From a virus: 30,898 nucleotides of DNA. The position numbers were made by a program, and so were the translations under genes. Positions 22,189 to 30,140 of this stretch are shown piece by piece. Under the pieces are notes generated by a model, which was given only the letters and a program-made list of their open reading frames with translations, ran no database searches and was not told where the DNA came from. How positions within the stretch are numbered: position 1 is the first letter of the stretch; every line of letters begins with the position of its first letter. Where the stretch lies: the IMG/VR virus record IMGVR_UViG_3300020442_003505, positions 1-30,898 of that record, one strand, 5' to 3'.

Positions 22189-24705
22189 CTAAAACCTCAT
22201 TATTCCCATAATTTGATTTATAGGAGCAAATGTACCTGTGAGTTTATATGTTCCTCCTTTATACTGAAATACTACTCCTTCGGTTGGTGCTATTGCTTTG
22301 CTTCCACCAATAGCATTAAGACGATTAAGATTTTTATTAAGTTTTTCCATGTCTTTCTTGAACTTATCTGGTGATTCTACCGAACCAATCTTTTTTGATT
22401 CTAATGTTTTAACATGAGCATCAAGTGCTTTTGCAATATCGTCACTTCCACCGGCTGCAACAAATCCTTTTACATTTTGTAGAACTTCTGCACCTAATTT
22501 CAAAAAGATGAATTGAAATGGCCACATATTTTCTTCAAATTGTTTTACAAGATTTTCTTTATCAAATTTATTTACCCACTCTTTTAACTTAGGTTGCTTT
22601 TCTAAATCCATACGGATTGTAGTTATTTTATTTGATTTATCGTTGTATGCCCAACGACGTATAAGTGCTTCAAACACTTTCGGTGGAAATGTTTCTTTTG
22701 ATTTTCTTTGTTGCTTGTTTAATAAATCTCTCCACCACGCATCGTGATACTTCATTACTTTATCGTTATCTTTTAATTTAAATTTCTTTTTTAGTTTGTC
22801 AAGCATTGCAGAATATTTTGCGAATGAATCACCAAAATTTTTACTTTTAGGTAGTTCCACTACAATCGGTGCGTTTAGTGAATATCTTTTTTGCACATCT
22901 GCATTTACTTGCTTTAACATACCTTTAAGCATTCTAGCAGAGTCTTTAAGTTCACTTGTTATATCGTTTCCATCAGAATCTACACTTACTGCTTTACCCG
23001 CAGAATCGTATGCTTGTGTTCCGTGAAATACCAACATATCTACATTTTGAGGAATGACATTTTGTGTAGCAGGTGTCATTACCTCAATATTCATAAAACG
23101 TTCACCTTCTTTGAATACTTTGTTTCGTTGCTTTTCACTTAACTTGGATATAGCAGATTCCAAATCAGTAACTGCACCAACAAACGCATCACGTATATTT
23201 TCAGGACGATCAGCAAATATGCTTTCAAATTCTTTTACATTAGGTGCAGCCGCACCTGCGTTTTTTAAATGACCTTGATTTCTTGCCGCTACTAATTGAC
23301 CCTCTTTCCAAGAAAACATTAAATTTTGACCATCAAGTTTTTCAGTAACTTCTTTTTCTACATTTAATTCACCTGCAAGTGATCTACGAATCATTTCTTT
23401 TAAATCAGAGAAAGTTAAATCACGATCATCAAATGGATGACTCATATGTCCAGCTGCACCTCCTTCTGTTAGCAACTCTTCGTTAATAGCATGACCCTCT
23501 ACTCCTTTGTCTATTTCATCACCATCCTCTGCTTTGCTTGTATCAATAGTATTTCCTGATTTCAAATCTTCATCACCTTGTTCGTCCTTTTTACGAACAG
23601 ATTTTTCAGAACCAAGAAAATCTACAAGTTTATATCCAGCAGTTTCCGCAACCCCATTAATAAACCCAACCCATTGTTCATGTGCAGTTTTAGATGCTTC
23701 AGTATCAATTTGATTCATTGGTGTTTGTGCATCTATATCACCAGCAGGATAGAAACTGACTGCTGGTACAGGACCTGCATACTTACCCCATTCACGATAA
23801 TCTGCATTTCTACCAAGTCCATTTTTACCGACTACATAATCTAGTAAATCATATCCAAGTTGCTCTGCTCTTTTGTTAGTGTAACCTTCGTAAGACTTTC
23901 CAGGATAAAACATACTAGGTCCATCGTCTACAAATGGAAGACCTTGACTTGCAATTGAACTTATCTCACTTAATAAGTTTGGAATGTTATTTACAAATTT
24001 ATTAAAATTAGGATATTCATTTAAAAAATTTTCAAACAGTTCTTCGTTCTCAAACAATGTAGAAAACTTCTTTGTAAGATACTGAAATATCTTTTCGTCA
24101 TACCAACCAAACAATTCTTCAAATGCTTGTGTTTTGGTCATTTTGTCGTGTTTAGGAGATCCAAGTAAATCTCTAATTCTTGTACCACTTACTTCTTTAC
24201 CAAGCACCTTAATGCTTACATGGGGAGCAACTATAAAATATCCATGTTCTGCAAATGGTTTTAAATTATTTTTGTTTTTATCATATGACTGATAATACGC
24301 AGGAGAACCATCTGCTTTTGTTGTTTTCAATCTACCTGCATCTTTTTCTCCGAAAATGTAAACAACCGCAGTTGTGTTTGGATCATATTTTTTTAATAGT
24401 TCTTCGCATACATATGGATTTTTTACTTTGACAACATTTCTAACTCCGTGCTTTGTCCATATCATTTTTTTCTCTTTGAAATTCAATGGACTTTTTGTAG
24501 AATCAGTTTTATCACTTGTAGCAACCCATGCTTCGTTAAACTTTCCGTCTAACCATTTGTATGTCTTATAATGATGAATACCAGCAGGTTGAAATCTACC
24601 AGGATAAATTCCGATTACCTTTTTTATTTTTGCTTCTTGAAGAATATCGTCAACGATATATGTCGTTAAATCCTCAGAAAGCAATTCTGATATTTTTGTG
24701 TTCAT
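22189..24705 (-). CDS. Fusion of NMNAT-like nucleotidylyltransferase and nucleic-acid-ligase-like domain
   Basis: An 838-residue two-enzyme fusion. Residues 28-200 are a HIGH-superfamily nucleotidylyltransferase, closest in style to NMN adenylyltransferases: GIYPGRFQP (32-40) and VSGTRIR (172-178). The usual HxGH is altered to G-I-H-H (42-45). Residues about 425-838 resemble a covalent nucleotidyltransferase (ligase/capping) fold: motif I EKLDGQN with Lys456, Arg475, motif III FMNIEVMTP (Glu541), motif IV TEGVVFQYKG (Glu809) and a motif V-like TYKLTG (Lys821), with about 260 residues inserted between III and IV. The N-terminal MNTKISELLSED resembles the gp23 N-terminus (MSEISKLLSES), and gp21-like sites LQE|A (24/25) and LTE|G (414/415) flank the first domain. 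It follows a P-loop kinase in the same operon. Substrates are unknown; NAD or RNA/DNA end metabolism is inferred. Confidence 0.8.
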   Translation of the reverse strand: MNTKISELLSEDLTTYIVDDILQEAKIKKVIGIYPGRFQPAGIHHYKTYKWLDGKFNEAWVATSDKTDSTKSPLNFKEKKMIWTKHGVRNVVKVKNPYVCEELLKKYDPNTTAVVYIFGEKDAGRLKTTKADGSPAYYQSYDKNKNNLKPFAEHGYFIVAPHVSIKVLGKEVSGTRIRDLLGSPKHDKMTKTQAFEELFGWYDEKIFQYLTKKFSTLFENEELFENFLNEYPNFNKFVNNIPNLLSEISSIASQGLPFVDDGPSMFYPGKSYEGYTNKRAEQLGYDLLDYVVGKNGLGRNADYREWGKYAGPVPAVSFYPAGDIDAQTPMNQIDTEASKTAHEQWVGFINGVAETAGYKLVDFLGSEKSVRKKDEQGDEDLKSGNTIDTSKAEDGDEIDKGVEGHAINEELLTEGGAAGHMSHPFDDRDLTFSDLKEMIRRSLAGELNVEKEVTEKLDGQNLMFSWKEGQLVAARNQGHLKNAGAAAPNVKEFESIFADRPENIRDAFVGAVTDLESAISKLSEKQRNKVFKEGERFMNIEVMTPATQNVIPQNVDMLVFHGTQAYDSAGKAVSVDSDGNDITSELKDSARMLKGMLKQVNADVQKRYSLNAPIVVELPKSKNFGDSFAKYSAMLDKLKKKFKLKDNDKVMKYHDAWWRDLLNKQQRKSKETFPPKVFEALIRRWAYNDKSNKITTIRMDLEKQPKLKEWVNKFDKENLVKQFEENMWPFQFIFLKLGAEVLQNVKGFVAAGGSDDIAKALDAHVKTLESKKIGSVESPDKFKKDMEKLNKNLNRLNAIGGSKAIAPTEGVVFQYKGGTYKLTGTFAPINQIMGIMRF

Positions 24706-25236
24706 TTATTTATTGAGTAATTCTGATAAAATTGTGCGAATTTGTTTGCGAAGTTTTTGCTCATAAACTCTGCGTTGAACAAATCTGTTGAATTCTCCTT
24801 TAGACATTTTTGATATTTCATCTGCCATCTCGTCAAATCCTTTTCTTTGTAGAAATGCAATAACCTTATCCTTTGCCTTCAGAATACTTGAGTGTAAACT
24901 TGACATAAAATTTATTGCCTTTTTATACTCATCACTTGTAATTTTTATTTCGTTTGTTGTTTCTTTCATTTTTGATTCCTCGTATTGAGACATATAAAAA
25001 TCTTCATCAGAAGCAGCTGACTCAAAATCTCTCCATGCTTGCTCTGCTTCTTTTCCCACCATTATTATTTTTCCTTTAGGATAATAAAGTATTTCATCAC
25101 CCTTCTTAAACTTAACACCACCTTTACGAAGTCTCCTTTGCACAGGCAATCTTTGCTCACCCGAAACACCATCATATTTAGACTTCATCCAAAATGGATC
25201 ATCTTTATATCTTTTGTATTCTTTTAAGTTGTTCAT
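24706..25236 (-). CDS. Hypothetical protein, 176 aa
   Basis: Unrecognised protein with an N-terminal region of beta character (KKGDEILYYPKGKIIMVG), a middle acidic stretch, and a helical C-terminal half ending EQKLRKQIRTILSELLNK, which repeats the LRxxIRxxLxE pattern seen at the N-termini of head-cluster proteins. The start is the ATG at 25236, one base after the TGA of the preceding gene; the alternative TTG at 25257 would overlap. Its TAA directly abuts the ATG of the NMNAT-ligase gene, so translation of the two is likely coupled and they may act together. Confidence 0.72.
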   Translation of the reverse strand: MNNLKEYKRYKDDPFWMKSKYDGVSGEQRLPVQRRLRKGGVKFKKGDEILYYPKGKIIMVGKEAEQAWRDFESAASDEDFYMSQYEESKMKETTNEIKITSDEYKKAINFMSSLHSSILKAKDKVIAFLQRKGFDEMADEISKMSKGEFNRFVQRRVYEQKLRKQIRTILSELLNK

Positions 25237-25237
25237 A

Positions 25238-25588
25238 TCAATCTTCAAAGTATTCAACTACTTTACCTGTTTTAATGTGTGTTTTGCAAGCCTTCTTTTT
25301 ATCACGATGCATATGTGGTGCTTTTGACAAATACTCATTTGTGCAATGAAAAATATATCCATCTACAATAGGTCCTTCAGATGACTCACCTTCACTAAAG
25401 ACACCAATAAACTTATAGTCATCTTTTTCTTTTTGAGTCAATTTATTTGCCACCGACTTTGCCCAATTTTCATTTCCACTTTTTTTTGACGAAAAACTAT
25501 ATCGTGCATGATTAGGTGCAAGTTCCACTTTCCAAGTTTCACCCAACTTATCTTCACGAATCAACTCATCAAAAATATTATCAAACAT
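25238..25588 (-). CDS. Hypothetical protein, 116 aa
   Basis: Unrecognised small protein with mixed composition. It has a strand-rich middle (FIGVFSEGESSEGPIVDGYI) and a His/Cys/Lys-rich end (PHMHRDKKKACKTHIKTGKV) that could bind metal or nucleic acid, though no standard motif is present. The ATG at 25588 overlaps the stop of the kinase gene by one base (TAATG) and has GGAG upstream, so it is translationally coupled to the kinase. Confidence 0.72.
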   Translation of the reverse strand: MFDNIFDELIREDKLGETWKVELAPNHARYSFSSKKSGNENWAKSVANKLTQKEKDDYKFIGVFSEGESSEGPIVDGYIFHCTNEYLSKAPHMHRDKKKACKTHIKTGKVVEYFED

Positions 25589-26631
25589 TACTTTTCTCCT
25601 TTGAACTTTAATGTTCTTATTTTGTGAAAATACTTGTTTACTTGATTACGATCAAGTTCAAGACTTTCCACTAATCTAGATAAAACTGCCAAATTTCTTC
25701 GTTCATTTAAATTAAATTTTTTAATAACATAAATAGAGCGACTTAGATGCCTTTCTAAATCCATAGGCAAAACTACATCTTCCATTTCAATCATATCCAA
25801 GTCTTCAGTAACACGATTTCGTTTATCACCACTTTTACTCATTTTGTCGTGTGCCATCATCATTTTAATCCACTTCTTTCCAATTGGATTACGAACTGGT
25901 TTGGAGATGAATCTTGCAACTTCTTTCATTAACCGTGGAACTAAATCAAGTTTACCTGGTTTCGTTTTACTGCGAGTATCTTCTGAATTGTCTACAATCA
26001 CAAAATTGCTTTTAAATAATCCTTGAAATTTGCCAAGATTTTTTTGCACATCTGTCCAAATATCTTTTACTATTTTACGTGGAAGTTTTCTTGCTCGTAA
26101 TGCGTTTCTTTCTTGTGCCACATCAAGTGTTGTGTTTACAAACACCATATAGCAATCGTATCCTAACTTTTCAAGTTCTTTCTTTTGCTTTGATATTTTA
26201 TCGTAGTTATCACCAGTTCCATCAACGATTACACCCAAACGACCATCTTTAAACAACTCGAATTGTTTAAGCATGATTTTCTTCGCACGTGAACGAATAC
26301 TGTTTGGATCATCACTCGTTACTTTGGCAAATGTTTTGTCATCCATTTTAGATAAGTTCAAGTCATAGCCTGCTTTTTTAAGTAATATTTCAAAAGCAGG
26401 ATCACTATTAACAATCTTTAATCCACTTGGTGAAAGATTCGCTGCACTCGGAGGGAAATCAAATAATGTGTTAACTGTAGCAGATTTACCTGATCCAGGA
26501 CCACCTGCTAAAAATACGGCTTTCAAAATACCAGGATCATATACTCCTTCTACGAGTGTAAAGTATCCTTTACGCAATCCTGCTTTAATAAGAGTTTCTT
26601 CTTGTGTTTGTTTTTCTTCGGAATTTTCCAT
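25588..26631 (-). CDS. P-loop kinase, zeta-toxin / polynucleotide-kinase-like
   Basis: A 347-residue phosphotransferase-type ATPase. The Walker A GGPGSGKSA (43-51) is followed by KIVNSDPAFE (72-81), the position where such kinases carry a substrate-binding Asp, then GVIVDGTGDNYDKI (about 135-148), and a likely lid with several Arg residues (ERNALRARKLPRK). This layout fits the group that includes zeta toxins and the T4 polynucleotide kinase domain. Residues 230-347 are an extra, basic helical domain. No phosphatase domain is seen. The ATG at 26631 is 20 bases from a late-promoter motif with no strong ribosome site. It is the first gene of the operon that contains the ligase-like fusion, so nucleic-acid 5'-end phosphorylation is plausible; small-molecule or protein substrates cannot be excluded. 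Confidence 0.8.
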   Translation of the reverse strand: MENSEEKQTQEETLIKAGLRKGYFTLVEGVYDPGILKAVFLAGGPGSGKSATVNTLFDFPPSAANLSPSGLKIVNSDPAFEILLKKAGYDLNLSKMDDKTFAKVTSDDPNSIRSRAKKIMLKQFELFKDGRLGVIVDGTGDNYDKISKQKKELEKLGYDCYMVFVNTTLDVAQERNALRARKLPRKIVKDIWTDVQKNLGKFQGLFKSNFVIVDNSEDTRSKTKPGKLDLVPRLMKEVARFISKPVRNPIGKKWIKMMMAHDKMSKSGDKRNRVTEDLDMIEMEDVVLPMDLERHLSRSIYVIKKFNLNERRNLAVLSRLVESLELDRNQVNKYFHKIRTLKFKGEK

Positions 26632-26651
26632 AAATACAATTCAGGTATATA

Positions 26652-26660
26652 ATAAATATA
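26652..26660 (-). promoter_or_regulatory. Late-promoter-like motif of kinase-ligase operon
   Basis: Minus strand reads AGATATATATTTATTATATA in the 43-base gap after the gp46 stop. No terminator is visible in that gap. Confidence 0.6.
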
Positions 26661-26674
26661 TATCTAAATATGTT

Positions 26675-29275
26675 TTATACTCCGTATTTTATTTTACTAA
26701 AAGAACCTTCTTTTTGAATTTCTATAATTTCGTCTACCATGTCTCGCATGACATCCAAGTGACTGATTACAAGTATGAACTCAAACTGACCCTTTAGGTA
26801 AGTAAATAAATTAAATACACTACTGATATTGTCTCCGTCTAAAGACCCCCAACCTTCATCAATAACAAGGAAATTAGAACGAGGGAGACTACTTACATTG
26901 ATAAGTGCGACACGCATAGCAATACTGCTTATGAATCGTTCCATGCCACTACACATTTCAAGTGGCCAGTGACGGTCTTCGTAAGTAATCTTTGAGTATA
27001 TGTGTTTTCCGTCCATTTCAAGTTGCATACCAAAATCAACGATTTGAGAAAGAATATTATTAACTTCACTTTCAATACTTGGAATTGTTTTTGAAATTAA
27101 CTCATATGAAATACCATCACGTTTAACAGCATCAAGGTAAAGTTCGTAACCTCTTTTCTTTCGTTCATACCCCTTTGCTTCTTCAATTGAAGCAAGTACA
27201 TCTTCGTGTTCTTTTTCAACAATTTTGACTTCACCAAATAAAGTTTGAAGTTTTTCGGTTTCTGTGTTTGCGATAGAATTTACATTTACGAGTTTATTTT
27301 GTAATTCGTCTACTTCAACTTGCAGTTTTTTATTAAATTCTATTATGTCTTTACATTCATAATATTCTTTAATATTTTTATCATTTAAAACTATATCCTT
27401 TTCCAGAGATTGAATCATACTAGATAGTGCTAGAACCTTTGAATCTGCTTCGTTTATTTCAAATATTATTTGTGATGATTTATTTTTTAAATCATTCAAC
27501 AATTCGTAATCTGATTCTATATCTTTGTTATCATCTAATGTTTTTGTTAAATTATTTTTTTGAGTGACCAGTTCGTCTGCAGCTGCTTTATCCTTATCAA
27601 GTTCATTTTTTGTTTGTTCAGCACTCTCAATTAAGTTTTTAGAATTAGTGACACAAAATTTACACTTTGGATCATATTCATGACAATCGTAGTGTTTTAA
27701 TTTATCTAACTTTGCATTAACAGATGTTCTTAATACTGCCAAATCTTTATCTACTTTTGTTATTTCCTCACGAACTTTTAATACCTCAATGTATGTTTCA
27801 TTTACACCATCTAGATCGTTGATTTGTTTTGTGTATTCTTTTTTCTGCTTATTCAATTTCTTTTTTCTAACAGATTCGTCTTCACGATTTTCAATTGCTA
27901 CTGATAGTCTATCTTTTAAGTTATTTTTATTGAATTCTAGTTTATCTATATCCACTGCATTTTTATCAAATGAACAAGTTTTAAATAAAGCATTTTTGTC
28001 AGCAAGTTCTTTGTTTAATCTTTTTTGCTCAAGAAGTGCAATGTTAGTCTTACTATCTTGTTGATTATACTGCTCATTTACATTATCAAGTTTTTCTTTA
28101 ACTTCGGCAAGAGTTTCATCAAAATCTTCACGATTAAATCGTTTTAACAATGCATTTATTTCTTTAATGTCTTCAGAAGCCGTAGAGTGCAATTGATCAA
28201 ATGTATCAATGCCCATAAATTGAGCAAGTAAATCTTTTCGTTCACTTTGACTTTTATCTATAAAAATTGCATTGTTGTTTTGCAAACTCAATGTTGTCAA
28301 AACAAAGTCATCGTATGAACCCACATGATCACGAATAATAGCATTTGTTCCCGCCCGTTGTTCACCGTTTAATGAAACTTTGTTGCCATCGGCATCATGT
28401 TTCCAAAAGTCAACTACTACGGTTACATCACCATTCTTTTTTGTTGTTGCTTGACGATCAATAAAATAATTCACTCCACTTATTTCAAAATTTAGTTTGC
28501 AATAAAACGAATCAGTTTGAGTGTTAAGAACATGGGCTGCTTTAAAAGCACGATCACATTTATCAAACAAACAAAAACTTAATGCACTCATGACACTACT
28601 TTTTCCACTTGCGTTTGAAGCAAATAAACCCATTACACTTTTCATATTGGAGAAATCAATTACATTTGCATCTCCGTAACTAAACATATTACCAAACTCA
28701 AATTTCTTTGGTTTCCAAATACAATTACGAAGAACCTCTTTTACTACAAGTTTATCATTAATTTCTTTATTAATGTCTAGTGCGGTTTTAATTTGATCAT
28801 CTTCAACTACAAAATTTCTGCGAAGATAATCTTCTATCAAGTCATTTTGAACCTGAACAAGTGATATGTCACCAAAATCAAACTTATTATCACGATCAAA
28901 CTTTTTTGCTTCGGATATGGCATCGCATCTTGTTACATTTAAATCTGTTATGTTAGTTTGTTTGCGAATCTCTGCAATAATTTCTTTAGTCTCAGTTGCA
29001 GTTGTATTAAATACTTTTACTCGTAATCTTGCCTTTTTTGGAAGTTTACTAAGATCACTTACACACTTGCCATCACGAACTTCAATTGTATAATAACCAT
29101 AATCATTTTGAACTTCGTGATGTGTGTGTTTTCTGTTTGGTATGTCCCATAATACATAACCATGACCATAAGGTTTTTCTCCATGATTCTGTTGAATCAT
29201 GCTACCAGAATAAACCACAACAGGTTTATTCTTGTTGTGTCTTGTTATTTTTATATAATTTTCTTTATCTTCCAT
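26675..29275 (-). CDS. 46: Fusion of Mre11-type C-terminal domain with Rad50-type ATPase (gp47C-gp46-like)
   Basis: An 866-residue protein. Residues 1-170 begin with VVVYSGSMIQQNHGEKPYGH and GYVLWDIPNR, which is the part of gp47/Mre11/SbcD normally found just after the last nuclease motif. From about residue 180 it is a Rad50/SbcC/gp46 ATPase: Walker A SNASGKSS (220-227), Q-loop LSLQNNNA (about 332), a long coiled coil with a CKFC zinc hook (538-541), signature CSGMERFISS (775-784), Walker B FLVIDEGWGSLD (802-813) and a switch His in VISHLD (839). T4 gp46 is 560 residues. The ATG at 29275 overlaps the stop of the glycosyltransferase gene (ATGGAAGATAA) with no close ribosome site, so it probably relies on coupled translation. 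It should form the end-resection complex with the nuclease part at 30133-30837. Confidence 0.9.
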   Translation of the reverse strand: MEDKENYIKITRHNKNKPVVVYSGSMIQQNHGEKPYGHGYVLWDIPNRKHTHHEVQNDYGYYTIEVRDGKCVSDLSKLPKKARLRVKVFNTTATETKEIIAEIRKQTNITDLNVTRCDAISEAKKFDRDNKFDFGDISLVQVQNDLIEDYLRRNFVVEDDQIKTALDINKEINDKLVVKEVLRNCIWKPKKFEFGNMFSYGDANVIDFSNMKSVMGLFASNASGKSSVMSALSFCLFDKCDRAFKAAHVLNTQTDSFYCKLNFEISGVNYFIDRQATTKKNGDVTVVVDFWKHDADGNKVSLNGEQRAGTNAIIRDHVGSYDDFVLTTLSLQNNNAIFIDKSQSERKDLLAQFMGIDTFDQLHSTASEDIKEINALLKRFNREDFDETLAEVKEKLDNVNEQYNQQDSKTNIALLEQKRLNKELADKNALFKTCSFDKNAVDIDKLEFNKNNLKDRLSVAIENREDESVRKKKLNKQKKEYTKQINDLDGVNETYIEVLKVREEITKVDKDLAVLRTSVNAKLDKLKHYDCHEYDPKCKFCVTNSKNLIESAEQTKNELDKDKAAADELVTQKNNLTKTLDDNKDIESDYELLNDLKNKSSQIIFEINEADSKVLALSSMIQSLEKDIVLNDKNIKEYYECKDIIEFNKKLQVEVDELQNKLVNVNSIANTETEKLQTLFGEVKIVEKEHEDVLASIEEAKGYERKKRGYELYLDAVKRDGISYELISKTIPSIESEVNNILSQIVDFGMQLEMDGKHIYSKITYEDRHWPLEMCSGMERFISSIAMRVALINVSSLPRSNFLVIDEGWGSLDGDNISSVFNLFTYLKGQFEFILVISHLDVMRDMVDEIIEIQKEGSFSKIKYGV

Positions 29276-30140
29276 TTGTCACGATTTTTAAAACTTCTTC
29301 TCCTACTTCACGATCACTCAAATATGGATCAAGGTGAATATGATTTCCAGTTGGAAAGTATTTCAAGGGACCTAAAAATGGTTCTGTATATTGTTTTGTT
29401 TTATCAGTTTTAGTTCCGTTAGGTCCATAAGTATAATGAATGTAATCAGTTGTAATGATAGTATTTACACCAAGTGCAGATGACATATTAGTTAGACATC
29501 CTTCGGGACCAATTACATAATCAGAGTTTTTAATTAAACTTGCAGTAAAACTAAATTTACTTGACGAATTTATACTTGGAAAGTTTTTGGAATCCCTTGA
29601 TTCAATTCCTATTGCAAATAACATTATTTTATCATTATTTTTCATAGGTTCTGTTATTGAATGAGCATTTCGTGTATTTGGTCTATCATCAGAATTATCA
29701 AGTAAATATCCTTTTCTGTCCCAATCCATAACATAACAGATTTTTATTATATCCGATTTCCAATAATCAATTTCAATTAACTCTTTCATACTAGACTCAA
29801 TTGCATAGTCACTGGTTTGATTTGTGAAAATTTCAAAGGTATCGTCGAAACTTTTTATTCCACACATTTGTTGATATTGTGATACAACAGAAGTGGATAC
29901 ATCCAAGTCGTGACTACTTTTGTTTAATAGATATGTTGTTGTATAGTCACTACCATTATTTTTGTAATATACATTATCTATATAAGGATTATTACTTAAC
30001 AACTCAAGTGTTTGTAAATAATTTACATTAAAGTCAACTTCACACGGAGGATTTTCTTGCTTAATTTTTTTTGCAACACTACTTGCAAATAATACATCAC
30101 CGATGTCAAGATTTTCGCACTTTATTAAAAATCTATTCAT
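29265..30140 (-). CDS. Glycosyltransferase family 9-like protein inside the gp47 locus
   Basis: A 291-residue protein with the layout of heptosyltransferase-type (GT9) GT-B enzymes: N-terminal NLDIGDVLFASSVAKKIKQE (10-29) with ELLSNNPYIDNVYY after it, and the C-terminal donor-site block KNSDYVIGPEGCLTNMSSAL then GVNTIITTDYIH, matching the family pattern D-x-x-I-G-x-[DE]-[GS]. The start is the ATG at 30140 (MNRFLIKCENL), overlapping the TAG of the nuclease fragment by eight bases; a longer frame begins at 30158. Its TAA overlaps the next ATG by 11 bases. A sugar-transfer role on host surface glycans or phage DNA is inferred, and the acceptor is unknown. The location between the two halves of a nuclease is very unusual. 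Confidence 0.75.
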   Translation of the reverse strand: MNRFLIKCENLDIGDVLFASSVAKKIKQENPPCEVDFNVNYLQTLELLSNNPYIDNVYYKNNGSDYTTTYLLNKSSHDLDVSTSVVSQYQQMCGIKSFDDTFEIFTNQTSDYAIESSMKELIEIDYWKSDIIKICYVMDWDRKGYLLDNSDDRPNTRNAHSITEPMKNNDKIMLFAIGIESRDSKNFPSINSSSKFSFTASLIKNSDYVIGPEGCLTNMSSALGVNTIITTDYIHYTYGPNGTKTDKTKQYTEPFLGPLKYFPTGNHIHLDPYLSDREVGEEVLKIVTNGR

